A DNA stretch of 64,000 nucleotides from Hyphomicrobium_A sp964620915. GTDB taxonomy: Bacteria; Pseudomonadota; Alphaproteobacteria; Rhizobiales; Hyphomicrobiaceae. The position numbers and the translations under genes are program-made. The stretch spans positions 1-64,000 of the forward strand of contig CAZUKP010000002.1 in NCBI GenBank assembly GCA_964620915.1. Direction: 5' to 3'. Of this stretch, positions 17,308-25,760 are shown in pieces (positions within the stretch are counted from its first letter, which is position 1; each line of letters opens with the position of its first letter). Below the pieces are notes generated by a model. The model was not told where the DNA came from, did no database searches, and was given only the letters and a program-made list of their open reading frames with translations.

Positions 17308-17868
17308 TCAGCGGTTGAGCGCGACCACAAGCGAGCCGGGATTGCCGCCGTTCTCGCTGATGAAGTTCTGGAACAAGTTGTTCAAGAACGACGTCATCCA
17401 GAAGCCAATCACCTGAGCATCGCGTACTTTGTAGCGGTTGCCGCGACGAACGACGTGCCAACGCACGTCATAACTTTGGCCACTGGCAAGTTTGATACGC
17501 GTATCGACATAGGTCCCGTACGTCGCACCACGCGACTGAGCGGTGACGATGATCTTGTCGACGGGGTAGTTCGGCGCCTCCTTGGCCGCATAACGCGCGA
17601 TGAAATTGACCATGCCGTCATAATACTTCGGCCGGTCAGTCTTGCGCAGGCTGCGGGCGTAGGTGCCTAACGCCGTGATCCCAATCGAGGGAATGTCGGC
17701 GTTATTGTTGATGACCATTGCAAATTGGGCGGCCGATCCCGACCGGGAGGCCGCCATTAGCTCGCCTGCCACACGGTTCATGTAGCCAGCAGGCGACTCC
17801 GCTTTCGCGCTCGCACTCAATGCAATAAGCGCAAGGAACGACATCGCTAAGAGCTGAGGGAAACGCAC
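17308..17868 (-). CDS. MlaC/Ttg2D family periplasmic lipid-carrier protein
   Basis: A 186-residue exported protein of the phospholipid-binding ABC auxiliary family. A signal peptide covers about 1-23 (FPQLLAMSFLALIALSASAKA). The mature region has the family's alternating helices and a late beta sheet (YDVRWHVVRRGNRYKVRDAQVIGFWM, given here in two parts: YDVRWHVVRRGN and RYKVRDAQVIGFWM). MlaC carries phospholipid between outer- and inner-membrane Mla complexes. No mlaABDEF genes are adjacent, so this may be an orphan paralogue. The GTG at 17868 with GGCGGAG upstream is preferred; an ATG at 17913 would add 15 residues. Confidence 0.78.
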   Translation of the reverse strand: MRFPQLLAMSFLALIALSASAKAESPAGYMNRVAGELMAASRSGSAAQFAMVINNNADIPSIGITALGTYARSLRKTDRPKYYDGMVNFIARYAAKEAPNYPVDKIIVTAQSRGATYGTYVDTRIKLASGQSYDVRWHVVRRGNRYKVRDAQVIGFWMTSFLNNLFQNFISENGGNPGSLVVALNR

Positions 17869-18037
17869 GCACGCTCCGCCTAGCGGGGATCGCGTCAATG
17901 GCGGGTTTATCATGTGTCGGTCAACGCTCCCCCTAGGAGATTGCGAGCAATAGATGCAGAAATCAGTAAGCCACGCATGCGGCCTTTCAGTCAAAGATTG
18001 GACGACGATAAAGACGACATTTTGAAGAGATGTGGCA

Positions 18038-18670
18038 TTAGGCATGAGCCGGCCTCCACCAACCAGGGATGGGCCAATCGGGCAAAAAGGCGCGGATTCG
18101 ATAGAGTTCTCGTGCGGGGATCTCCTCACAACCGAGCAAAGTCGCAAGTCTGTCGACCTCCGATTGCGAAATGTGATCTGCTAGGCGCAATAATATGGAT
18201 TTTTTGCGGTTGCGATGCACCAGGATCAGCTCGTGACGGGTGCCTGAAAGCGAGGCGCGCACGTGGTGAGTTAGACCTGCATAAGAGGCTAAAGGGGCGT
18301 CCCACGTTGAGGTGCGCAAGTTGCCGTGGTCCGTCACGCTCACCGTCCGACCGTCGATTTCGATGATCCGGTGGGTAGCAAGGCGGCCGACGAGCCGCTT
18401 CAGGGGCAGTCCCAACAAGAACAACCAGAAAACAAAGCCCACAATTAGCTCAGCGACGAGGAGGGGCCGTTCGGTAAGCACGGCCTGGGCGCCGGGTGTC
18501 AGGACCGCATGCAAAAAGATCACCAGGGGAGCGACGGCGAGCCCAACAACAGCGGGGAGATACAAGAACAGCAATGTCGCGGCCTGGGCGCGCGAGCCGT
18601 CCTGTACCAAGCGGCAGGGGAGCTCACTTAGGCCGGTGGGCTCGATCTGATCGAATATGGCCACACGCAT
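18038..18670 (-). CDS. Two-pass membrane protein of unknown function
   Basis: I do not recognise a named domain with certainty. The 210-residue protein starts MRVAIFDQIEPTGLSELPCR and has two hydrophobic segments at about 30-58 and 68-92. A mixed C-terminal part follows with a strand-rich stretch (IIEIDGRTVSVTDHG, then HELILVHRNRKKSILLRL) resembling a PH-like or DUF2244-type membrane-anchored module. The soluble part is probably cytoplasmic. The gene is divergent from sahR and lies upstream of the MlaC-like gene with 169 bases between. Confidence 0.6.
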   Translation of the reverse strand: MRVAIFDQIEPTGLSELPCRLVQDGSRAQAATLLFLYLPAVVGLAVAPLVIFLHAVLTPGAQAVLTERPLLVAELIVGFVFWLFLLGLPLKRLVGRLATHRIIEIDGRTVSVTDHGNLRTSTWDAPLASYAGLTHHVRASLSGTRHELILVHRNRKKSILLRLADHISQSEVDRLATLLGCEEIPARELYRIRAFLPDWPIPGWWRPAHA

Positions 18671-18788
18671 GGGAATGTTCGGCTCGAAATGGCAGGAAAG
18701 CTAGAGCCTAGATCTTCGGCCTTACCGGCCGGTTAATCGCTGTGCCGGAAGGAAGCACTCGAAAGTTGGCTGTGATGCGATAGGCGAC

Positions 18789-18816
18789 TTGACACATAAA
18801 CATATCTTTATATCAT
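18789..18816 (+). promoter_or_regulatory. Promoter with embedded palindrome for the sahR-metF-metH operon
   Basis: TTGACA at 18789-18794 and TATCAT at 18811-18816 are separated by 16 bases. Between and touching them lies the 16-bp palindrome ATAAACATATCTTTAT (18796-18811), which has one mismatched pair. The position would let a bound repressor block RNA polymerase. The gene just downstream encodes an ArsR-type repressor, so autorepression is likely. SahR is known to bind AT-rich palindromes and respond to S-adenosylhomocysteine. Confidence 0.6.
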
Positions 18817-18840
18817 CCGCTCCCAATTGGAGGAGCCCCG

Positions 18841-19860
18841 GTGGCAGGATCGCTTGGCAGTGATGAGATTGTGGTGGCGCTGAAGGCGGCAGCAGAGCCG
18901 ACGCGCCTGCGCATCTTGGTGTTGCTGACGTCCGGTGAGCTCAGCGTGAAAGACCTCACCATTATCCTTGGCCAAAGCCAGCCGCGCATCTCGCGCCACT
19001 TGAAGCTCCTGGCAGAAGCCGGACTCGTAGAGCGGTTTCGTCAGGGCAGCTGGGCCTACTTCCACGTCTCCGACCGCACTGAGGGCGGCAAGCTTGCCCT
19101 GGACCTGGTCGGTTTGGTCGATGACATGGATGCCGTTGTCTATCGCGATCGGGAGCGTGCGGACGCCCTGAAGCGTGAACGCGAAGCTGCCGCGCAGGCG
19201 TACTTTAAGAAGCATGCGGTGGATTGGGATCGTATACGCGCCTTGCACATCGCCGAGATCGAAGTCGAAGCGGCAATGAGCGAAGCGCTTGGGCCGGGGC
19301 CATTCAAGCTTCTGGTGGATCTGGGCACCGGCACGGGACGCACGTTGGAGCTGTTTGCAGACCGCTACGAGCGCGGGCTGGGGTTCGATCTCAGCCAAGA
19401 GATGCTCGCCTATGCGCGCAGCAAGCTATCGAAGGCCAAGATAGGGCATGCGCAGGTCCGCCACGGCGATATCTATTCGCTCGCCTTGCCCGACGGCGTG
19501 GCTGACGCGGTCATTATGCATCAGGTTTTGCATTTCCTCTCAGACCCGGCTTTGGCTGTTCGCGAAGCGGCACGTGTATTGGCACCGGGCGGCCGGCTGG
19601 TCGTTGTCGATTTTGCACCCCATGAGTTGGAGTACTTGCGCAATGAGCACGCTCATGACCGGCTGGGGTTTGAGAGCGAGCAGATGAAACAGTGGCTGAT
19701 GGATGCGGGCCTTGTGTGCAGGCAGGAACGCATGCTTCAGCCGAACAAGAAACTCGGAGCAGATAGCCTCACTGTTGTTCTGTGGCAGGCGGAGCGTCCG
19801 ACTAAGACGCCAGCGCACAGCGAACGGGCCGTGGCGGATGCCCTACAGGAGACCTCCTAA
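18841..19860 (+). CDS. sahR: SahR-type ArsR regulator fused to a SAM-dependent methyltransferase domain
   Basis: A 339-residue fusion. Residues 1-95 form an ArsR winged helix (AAAEPTRLRILVLL; recognition helix in IILGQSQPRISRHLKLLAEA, about 41-60). Residues 110-310 form a class I methyltransferase with motif I VDLGTGTG (159-166). This architecture matches the SahR regulators described for alphaproteobacteria, which control the SAM/methionine cycle; the methyltransferase-like half probably binds S-adenosylhomocysteine or SAM as signal. No Cys pair typical of metal-sensing ArsR proteins is seen in the HTH domain. The GTG at 18841 follows GGAGGAG. The stop overlaps the metF ATG by one base (TAATG), so translation is coupled. 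Confidence 0.85.
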   Translation: MAGSLGSDEIVVALKAAAEPTRLRILVLLTSGELSVKDLTIILGQSQPRISRHLKLLAEAGLVERFRQGSWAYFHVSDRTEGGKLALDLVGLVDDMDAVVYRDRERADALKREREAAAQAYFKKHAVDWDRIRALHIAEIEVEAAMSEALGPGPFKLLVDLGTGTGRTLELFADRYERGLGFDLSQEMLAYARSKLSKAKIGHAQVRHGDIYSLALPDGVADAVIMHQVLHFLSDPALAVREAARVLAPGGRLVVVDFAPHELEYLRNEHAHDRLGFESEQMKQWLMDAGLVCRQERMLQPNKKLGADSLTVVLWQAERPTKTPAHSERAVADALQETS

Positions 19861-20786
19861 TGGCAACCACAAAGGAGCCCAAGAGCAGGCTGTTGGGCGC
19901 CGGCGATATCGATGTTTCGTTCGAGTTCTTCCCGCCGAAAACGGAAAAGATGGAGCAGTCGCTTTGGGCTGCGATCGAGCGACTGGGCCCGCTGCGTCCC
20001 GAATTTGTCTCGGTAACGTATGGAGCGGGTGGCTCAACGCGTGAGCGCACGCACGCCACGGTCAAGCGCATCGTGAAAGAAACCAGCTTGAAGCCTGCCG
20101 CGCACCTCACCTGCGTGGCTGCCACGAAAGAAGAAGTCGACACTGTTGCTCGTGCCTATTGGGATGAAGGCGTGCGCCATGTTGTTGCCCTTCGGGGAGA
20201 CCCCGTGGGTGGACCGGGAGCAAGTTACGCACCGCATCCAGGTGGGTACATCAACGCGGCTGATCTGGTCGCGGGTTTGAAGAAGATTGCTGACTTTGAA
20301 ATCTCGGTTGCCGGTTATCCCGAAAAACACCCCGAGAGCCCTTCGATTGAGGCCGATATGGACAATCTCAAGGCGAAGGTGGATGCAGGCGCTGATCGCA
20401 TCATCACGCAGTTCGGCTTCGACAATGCGTTCTTTCTGCGCTTTCTCGAGCGCGCGCGCGCGGCAGGTATTTGGGTGCCGATTACGCCCGGCATCGTCCC
20501 GATTCATAACTACAAGCAGGTGTCAGGATTTGCTGCGCGTGCTGGCGCCAGCCTGCCATCGTGGTTGGCGCACAATTTCGAGGGTCTCGAGAGTGACCCG
20601 GCAACCAGTCACTTGGTCGCGGCAGCCGTGGCGACAGAGCAGGTGATGGATTTGGTCAATGAGGGCGTGACCAAATTTCATTTCTATACCCTCAACCGCG
20701 CAGACCTGGTCTACGCAATTTGTCATCTGCTGGGCTTGCGTGCCGTGCCGGCCCAGTCCAATCCCAAACTGCGCGCGGTGGTGTGA
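19860..20786 (+). CDS. metF: Methylenetetrahydrofolate reductase MetF
   Basis: Reduces 5,10-methylene-THF to 5-methyl-THF, the methyl donor used by MetH encoded next. The 308-residue FAD-dependent TIM barrel shows DVSFEFFPPKTEKME at the N-terminus, VSVTYGAGGSTRERTHATV, VVALRGDP, ISVAGYPEKHPESPS and ITQFGFDN, all family landmarks, including the FAD- and folate-binding residues. Start and stop overlap both neighbours by one base (TAATG with sahR, TGATG with the first metH gene), the tightest coupling in the window. Confidence 0.96.
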   Translation: MATTKEPKSRLLGAGDIDVSFEFFPPKTEKMEQSLWAAIERLGPLRPEFVSVTYGAGGSTRERTHATVKRIVKETSLKPAAHLTCVAATKEEVDTVARAYWDEGVRHVVALRGDPVGGPGASYAPHPGGYINAADLVAGLKKIADFEISVAGYPEKHPESPSIEADMDNLKAKVDAGADRIITQFGFDNAFFLRFLERARAAGIWVPITPGIVPIHNYKQVSGFAARAGASLPSWLAHNFEGLESDPATSHLVAAAVATEQVMDLVNEGVTKFHFYTLNRADLVYAICHLLGLRAVPAQSNPKLRAVV

Positions 20787-21859
20787 TGAGCAAGCCGATA
20801 GAAAAGATTGCAAGCTACAAAGCGCTCGAAGCCGCTGCTGGCGAGCGCATTCTGATCATTGACGGCGCCATGGGCACCATGATCCAGCGCCACAAGTTGG
20901 ATGAGGCCGGCTATCGCGGTGAGCGTTTCAAGGATTGGAAGCAGGACGTCAAAGGCAACAACGATCTGTTGGTGCTCACTCAGCCGAAGATTATCGGAGA
21001 GATCCACGAGGCTTACTTGGCCGCAGGTTCGGATATTATCGAGACCAACACGTTTAACGCGCAGCGGATCTCGTTAGCCGACTACGGCATGGAAGATCTC
21101 GCCTATGAGATCAATCTGGAGGCGGCCAAGATTGCGCGTACGGCTGCGGACAAGTTCACCAAAAAGACACCAGAAAAGCCGCGCTTCGTGGCTGGGGCTG
21201 TCGGACCAACCAATCGAACGGCGTCAATCTCGCCCGACGTGAATGATCCTGGTTTCCGCAATGTCGATTTCGACGAGCTGCGCGAAGCCTACAAGGAACA
21301 AGTTCGCGGGCTCATCGACGGTGGGTGCGACATCATCATGATCGAAACGATTTTCGATACGCTCAATGCAAAGGCTGCGGGGGTCGCAACGCTTGAGGTC
21401 TTCGAAGAAAAGGGGATCGAACTGCCGATCATGATTTCGGGGACCATCACCGACCGATCGGGACGCACGCTATCGGGTCAGACGCCGGAGGCGTTCTGGT
21501 ATTCCATGCAGCACTTGAGGCCATTTTCGGTCGGTCTCAATTGTGCATTGGGGGCGGAGTTAATGCGGCCCTATCTTGCCGAGCTCGCCGCCAACGCGGA
21601 TGTGCGCATCTCAGCCTATCCCAATGCGGGCCTGCCGAATGCGATGGGTGAGTACGATGAAACGCCCGACGACATGGCATGTCAGATCGAGCCCTGGGCC
21701 AAGGATGGCATCGTGAATATCGTGGGCGGCTGCTGCGGCTCAACGCCCGAACACATCGCCTGTATTGGCGAGCATGTGAAAGGCTATGCCCCGCATGAGC
21801 CAACCAAGATCGCTGCGAAGCTGCGTTTGTCTGGTCTGGAGCCATTCGTGCACGGTTGA
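20786..21859 (+). CDS. metH: Methionine synthase MetH, homocysteine-binding module (split gene, part 1)
   Basis: A 357-residue protein holding only the homocysteine S-methyltransferase barrel of MetH. IIDGAMGTMIQRH opens the domain, and the three zinc-binding Cys are present at C253 (GLNCALG) and C316/C317 (GGCCGST). The folate, cobalamin and reactivation modules are encoded by the next gene. The break falls at the normal linker between modules 1 and 2 and there is a proper stop, a 66-base gap and a new start, so this is a stable split rather than a sequencing frameshift. Split MetH is known in other alphaproteobacteria such as Caulobacter. The ATG overlaps the metF stop (TGATG). Confidence 0.93.
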   Translation: MSKPIEKIASYKALEAAAGERILIIDGAMGTMIQRHKLDEAGYRGERFKDWKQDVKGNNDLLVLTQPKIIGEIHEAYLAAGSDIIETNTFNAQRISLADYGMEDLAYEINLEAAKIARTAADKFTKKTPEKPRFVAGAVGPTNRTASISPDVNDPGFRNVDFDELREAYKEQVRGLIDGGCDIIMIETIFDTLNAKAAGVATLEVFEEKGIELPIMISGTITDRSGRTLSGQTPEAFWYSMQHLRPFSVGLNCALGAELMRPYLAELAANADVRISAYPNAGLPNAMGEYDETPDDMACQIEPWAKDGIVNIVGGCCGSTPEHIACIGEHVKGYAPHEPTKIAAKLRLSGLEPFVHG

Positions 21860-21925
21860 ACGGTCACGAGGGAGTGCCGTTCGGGCAGTCGGCGTTCGGC
21901 AATTAGAGGCAAATAGGAACGAAGA

Positions 21926-24622
21926 ATGACAACGGGAATTGCAGCAATTGCCTTCATCAACGTCGGTGAGCGGACCAACGTCACGGGTTCTGCGAAGTTT
22001 CGCAAGCTTATCGAAGCCGGCGACTATCCCGCCGCGCTGACGGTTGCGCGCACTCAGATTGAGAACGGTGCGCAGATCCTCGACGTCAACATGGATGAGG
22101 GCCTGCTTAACTCCGAAGAAGCGATGTCGACGTTTCTCAAACTCATCGCCTCCGAGCCCGATATTTCGCGCGTGCCATTGATGATCGACAGCTCCAAGTG
22201 GAGTGTGATCGAAGCCGGTTTGAAGTGTGTGCAGGGAAAGGCGATCGTCAACTCGATCAGTCTCAAGGAAGGCGAAGCGCAATTCCTGGACCAGGCGAGG
22301 AAGGTTCTTCGTTATGGCGCAGCGGTTGTCGTCATGGCGTTTGATGAGGAAGGTCAAGCCGACACGGCAGATCGCAAGCTGGAAATCTGCGAACGCGCCT
22401 ACAAACTCATGACCGAGGAAATAGGCTTTCCGCCGGAAGACATCATCTTCGATCCAAACATTTTTGCCGTAGCCACGGGCATTGAGGAGCACAATGGCTA
22501 CGGTGTCGCCTACATCGAGGCCGCACGCCGCATCAAGGAAAAGATGCCGCTGGTGCATGTTTCTGGAGGCGTTTCGAATTTGTCGTTCGCGTTCCGCGGG
22601 AATGAGCCCGTGCGCGAGGCCATGCACTCAGTGTTCCTCTACCATGCCATCCAGGCCGGCATGGATATGGGTATCGTCAATGCCGGCCAGCTAGCGCTTT
22701 ATGACGACATCGATCCGGAATTGCGCGAGTTGTGTGAAGATGTCGTCCTCAATCGCCGGGCCGATGCCACCGACCGGCTGCTTGACGCGGCGCCAAAGTT
22801 CAAGGGCGACGGAGGAACCAGGAAATCGGCAGCCGACCTCTCGTGGCGAGAAGGCGGTGTTCAGGAGCGACTGACGTACTCGCTTGTTCACGGTATCAAC
22901 GACTACATCGAGGAAGATACGGAGGAAGCGCGTCAGAAATTCGATAAGCCACTTCACGTGATCGAAGGGCCGCTCATGGCCGGCATGAACGTCGTCGGTG
23001 ATCTTTTTGGTGCGGGTAAGATGTTCCTCCCGCAGGTGGTCAAGTCGGCGCGCGTGATGAAGCAGGCTGTCGCCTATCTGCAACCCTATCTCGAGGCGGA
23101 GAAGAAAGCATCGGGGCTCGAGGCTCGGCCGGCGGCCGGTAAGGTCGTGATGGCGACCGTCAAGGGTGACGTGCACGACATTGGCAAGAACATCGTCGGT
23201 GTCGTTCTCCAGTGCAACAACTACGAGGTCATAGACCTTGGCGTCATGGTCCCCGCAGCAAAAATCCTGGAGACCGCCAAGAGGGAGAAGGCGGATATAA
23301 TCGGGCTTTCGGGACTGATCACGCCGTCGCTCGATGAGATGTGCTTCGTTGCGGCCGAGATGGAGCGCGAGGACTTCGAATGTCCGCTCCTGATCGGCGG
23401 GGCGACGACGAGCCGTGTGCATACGGCTGTGAAAATTAGCCCGAACTACGCCAAGGGGCAGGCCATCTACGTGCTTGACGCAAGCCGCGCCGTCGGTGTC
23501 GTCTCCAAGCTTCTCTCGGCGAACGAGAATCCTAAGTACATTGGCGAGATCCGTGAGGAATACGTCAAGGTGCGCGAAGCTCACCTGCGCAACGAGGCCG
23601 CAAAGAAACGGATCACCCTTGCGGCGGCGCGTGCCAACAAGTTTGAAATCGACTGGGCCGGGTACAGCCCGCCGAAGCCGAGCTTTTTGGGCACAAAGGT
23701 TTTCGCGGACTATGACCTCGCGGAATTGGTGCCCTACATCGATTGGACACCCTTCTTCCAGACGTGGGAACTGAGGGGGCGCTATCCGGCAATCTTGAAG
23801 GACAACAAGGTCGGTGCGGAGGCGCAGAAGCTTTTCAACGATGCGCAAGAGATGCTCAAGCGTATCGTCTCCCAGCGTTGGCTCAGGGCCGCTGCCGTCG
23901 TCGGTTTTTGGCCGGCCAATGCCATTGGTGATGATATCGAGCTGTTTACCAGCGAAGAGCGCGACCAGCGGCTTGCAGTCCTGCACACGTTGCGACAGCA
24001 GATTGCCCGCGACCCATCGCGCAAGCGGGCACACACCGCACTGTCCGATTTCGTCGCGCCGAAGGAGACAGGTGTTGGCGACTATATCGGTGGGTTTGCT
24101 GTGACGGCTGGTTTGGGCGAAGAAGAGTCGCTGCAGAAGCACATATCCGTAACGGACGACTACGCGCGCATCATGTTTAAGGCACTTGCCGACCGTTTCG
24201 CGGAAGCGCTAGCTGAGCGCATGCACCAGCGCGTGCGCAAGGAGTTTTGGGGCTACGCCGCAGCGGAAACGTTTTCGTACGAAGACGTGATCGCCGAAAA
24301 GTATCGCGGCATCCGCCCAGCGCCCGGTTATCCAGCGCAGCCTGACCACACAGAAAAAGGTACGGTCTGGGAATTGATGGACGTGCAGAAGGCAACAGGC
24401 ATCACTCTGACGGAAAGTTTTGCCATGTGGCCGGGGGCGTCGGTGTCGGGGCTCTACTTTGCGCACCCAGAGAGCCACTACTTCGGAGTCGGCAAAGTCG
24501 AGCGCGATCAGGTTGCCGACTATGCGAATCGCAAGGGCTGGACCATTCAGGAGGCGGAGCGATGGCTGGCACCGGTGTTGAACTACGATGCTGCAGCCGC
24601 GAAAACGGACGCCGCCGCGTGA
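21926..24622 (+). CDS. metH: Methionine synthase MetH, folate/cobalamin/reactivation modules (split gene, part 2)
   Basis: An 898-residue protein covering MetH modules 2-4. The pterin-binding barrel (about 5-270) begins FINVGERTNVTGSAKF and has DVNMDEGLL. The cobalamin cap precedes DVHDIG at 415-420, whose H417 should be the lower cobalt ligand, with GLSGLITPSLDEM and GGATTSRVHTAVKI completing the B12 fold. The C-terminal AdoMet-binding reactivation domain (about 580-890) contains RPAPGY (797-802). Together with the preceding gene it makes up a normal-length methionine synthase; the two proteins must associate. It is the last gene of the sahR operon. Confidence 0.94.
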   Translation: MTTGIAAIAFINVGERTNVTGSAKFRKLIEAGDYPAALTVARTQIENGAQILDVNMDEGLLNSEEAMSTFLKLIASEPDISRVPLMIDSSKWSVIEAGLKCVQGKAIVNSISLKEGEAQFLDQARKVLRYGAAVVVMAFDEEGQADTADRKLEICERAYKLMTEEIGFPPEDIIFDPNIFAVATGIEEHNGYGVAYIEAARRIKEKMPLVHVSGGVSNLSFAFRGNEPVREAMHSVFLYHAIQAGMDMGIVNAGQLALYDDIDPELRELCEDVVLNRRADATDRLLDAAPKFKGDGGTRKSAADLSWREGGVQERLTYSLVHGINDYIEEDTEEARQKFDKPLHVIEGPLMAGMNVVGDLFGAGKMFLPQVVKSARVMKQAVAYLQPYLEAEKKASGLEARPAAGKVVMATVKGDVHDIGKNIVGVVLQCNNYEVIDLGVMVPAAKILETAKREKADIIGLSGLITPSLDEMCFVAAEMEREDFECPLLIGGATTSRVHTAVKISPNYAKGQAIYVLDASRAVGVVSKLLSANENPKYIGEIREEYVKVREAHLRNEAAKKRITLAAARANKFEIDWAGYSPPKPSFLGTKVFADYDLAELVPYIDWTPFFQTWELRGRYPAILKDNKVGAEAQKLFNDAQEMLKRIVSQRWLRAAAVVGFWPANAIGDDIELFTSEERDQRLAVLHTLRQQIARDPSRKRAHTALSDFVAPKETGVGDYIGGFAVTAGLGEEESLQKHISVTDDYARIMFKALADRFAEALAERMHQRVRKEFWGYAAAETFSYEDVIAEKYRGIRPAPGYPAQPDHTEKGTVWELMDVQKATGITLTESFAMWPGASVSGLYFAHPESHYFGVGKVERDQVADYANRKGWTIQEAERWLAPVLNYDAAAAKTDAAA

Positions 24623-24812
24623 AATCCACAGAAATGCAAGGCTCTACGCCCGCTCGCGTCGTCATTGGACTGTAATTCTCATCGCCATCTCGGGTACTTT
24701 CGCGTCTGAGTTCAACGCTTTCATCGCCTTGCGGCCGTACCCGTGTTAGCGTCCGGCCGTGCCGTTCCGACCGACGGACCGGTGCCGTCAAATCTTGGGG
24801 GAGTCACGACTG

Positions 24813-25160
24813 ATGCTTGGGAAACTCGTTCTCTTTCTGTTGCAGATTGTCATTGGCTGGTTCTTAGCGCCAAAAATCATGAGCCTCATTGGTATCCAGT
24901 TGGGGATCTTTGAGCTGTTTGTTTTGGCAGTCGTTTGCGCGATTGTCGTCTTCTTGGTTGGTGTACTGGCAGCCCAGGTGCTCCGGGATGTCGGTCAACC
25001 GGGCGGTGCGACGCTTTCGTTCTCGCTTATCATCGCACTCATATTCGCTGCTGTGGCGCTCTGGGGCCCGCAGATTGTTCCCGCCATCAGCAAGGTGCCG
25101 GATGAGGCGCTTGTTTTGGCTGGCGCAATTATCGGCTACTGGGCCCGCAGAACGGGTTAG
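24813..25160 (+). CDS. Small multi-pass membrane protein of unknown function
   Basis: A 115-residue hydrophobic protein with four predicted membrane segments (about 3-22, 28-50, 62-82 and 92-110). The start at 24813 (MLGKLVLFLLQIVIGW) follows GGGGGAG at good spacing. No catalytic or binding motif is visible; the only charged clusters are short loops (LRDVGQPGG, SKVPDEA) and the basic end WARRTG. It lies 190 bases after metH and is followed 22 bases later by a strong terminator, so it is probably its own short transcription unit or the end of the metH one. Confidence 0.65.
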   Translation: MLGKLVLFLLQIVIGWFLAPKIMSLIGIQLGIFELFVLAVVCAIVVFLVGVLAAQVLRDVGQPGGATLSFSLIIALIFAAVALWGPQIVPAISKVPDEALVLAGAIIGYWARRTG

Positions 25161-25182
25161 CTTGGCAGAGCTTGAAACGTCG

Positions 25183-25215
25183 AAGGCGCGGAGTTGTTCA
25201 ACTCCGCGCCTTTTT
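25183..25215 (+). terminator. Rho-independent terminator
   Basis: A perfect 13-bp stem, AAGGCGCGGAGTT (25183-25195) with AACTCCGCGCCTT (25200-25212), a GTTC loop, and a run of five T at 25211-25215. It ends the small membrane-protein gene and possibly the whole sahR-metH unit. It is the best intrinsic terminator seen in the window. Confidence 0.9.
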
Positions 25216-25300
25216 CAATTTGCCACTTGTGCGTATCCCGAGGTTCGGGGAGAGCCGTCAGGACGATATCGAAGCTTGGCTGTTTCAGGTCTAGCGAGGC

Positions 25301-25384
25301 CTAGACCATGCCGAACACAATTGCAGCGATGAATCCGAAAGACAGAAGCGCAGCAAGTACGTTCAGTCGCATCGTTAATCCCAT
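25301..25384 (-). CDS. Putative 27-residue membrane micropeptide
   Basis: A very short frame starting at the ATG at 25384, with GGAGG five bases upstream. It encodes a single hydrophobic helix: basic N-terminus MGLTMRLN, then LLSFGFIAAIVFGMV to the end, and a TAG stop. An internal ATG (MRLN) is a second possible start. The features favour a genuine one-pass inner-membrane peptide: strong ribosome binding site, one clean helix, positive-inside N-terminus. It stands alone between the terminator at 25183-25215 and a gene-poor stretch. I know of no assigned function, and short frames of this size can arise by chance. Confidence 0.5.
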   Translation of the reverse strand: MGLTMRLNVLAALLSFGFIAAIVFGMV

Positions 25385-25760
25385 CGTTGCCTCCATTGCG
25401 GCCATCTTGACTGATGGCTCATTCAGCGCGGAAGGGGATCGCGCTGGAAGCAGACCCTAGGATTGGCCTGGAGCCGTTGCCAAGCGAAAAAGTTATTGCA
25501 CTGCGGGAGCGTGGTGCTTTCTTAGGCGCGCGCGTCCAAACGGAAGGCAATTGGGCTCCTTTGCCACACTTGTGTTGTGGTGTTGCCATGCCCTCGGAGT
25601 CTCAATGCCTTGAGAGCACGCATTGGACGCAAGAAAGCATCACACGGAATATTGTCTAGTCAGAGCAAAGAGCGTGGTTGCGCCGAAGGGCCTCTGCTGC
25701 GATGCGAGACCGGGCTGTTGATTGGTGTCGATCAACACGCGGATTGGCGGATAGAAAACA
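25385..25760. other. 376-base stretch without a supported gene
   Basis: It should hold the promoters of the micropeptide (minus strand) and of the acuI-like gene (plus strand). The open frames inside have no ribosome binding site and no protein-like composition. I see no RNA fold or repeat that I can name. Confidence 0.4.

Noticed and set aside
21884..21900. Repeated GTTCGG between the metH halves as a LexA-type box or riboswitch
   Set aside because: The spacing is 11 bases between GTTC units rather than 7, and no S-adenosylhomocysteine-riboswitch fold could be drawn.
22691..24142. A 483-codon open frame antisense to the second metH gene
   Set aside because: It mirrors the codon structure of a well-supported gene on the plus strand, has His/Arg/Leu-rich low-information sequence and no family landmarks.
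25414..25659. An 81-codon plus-strand frame upstream of the acuI-like gene
   Set aside because: No ribosome binding site and a composition unlike the neighbouring genes; it fits non-coding sequence.
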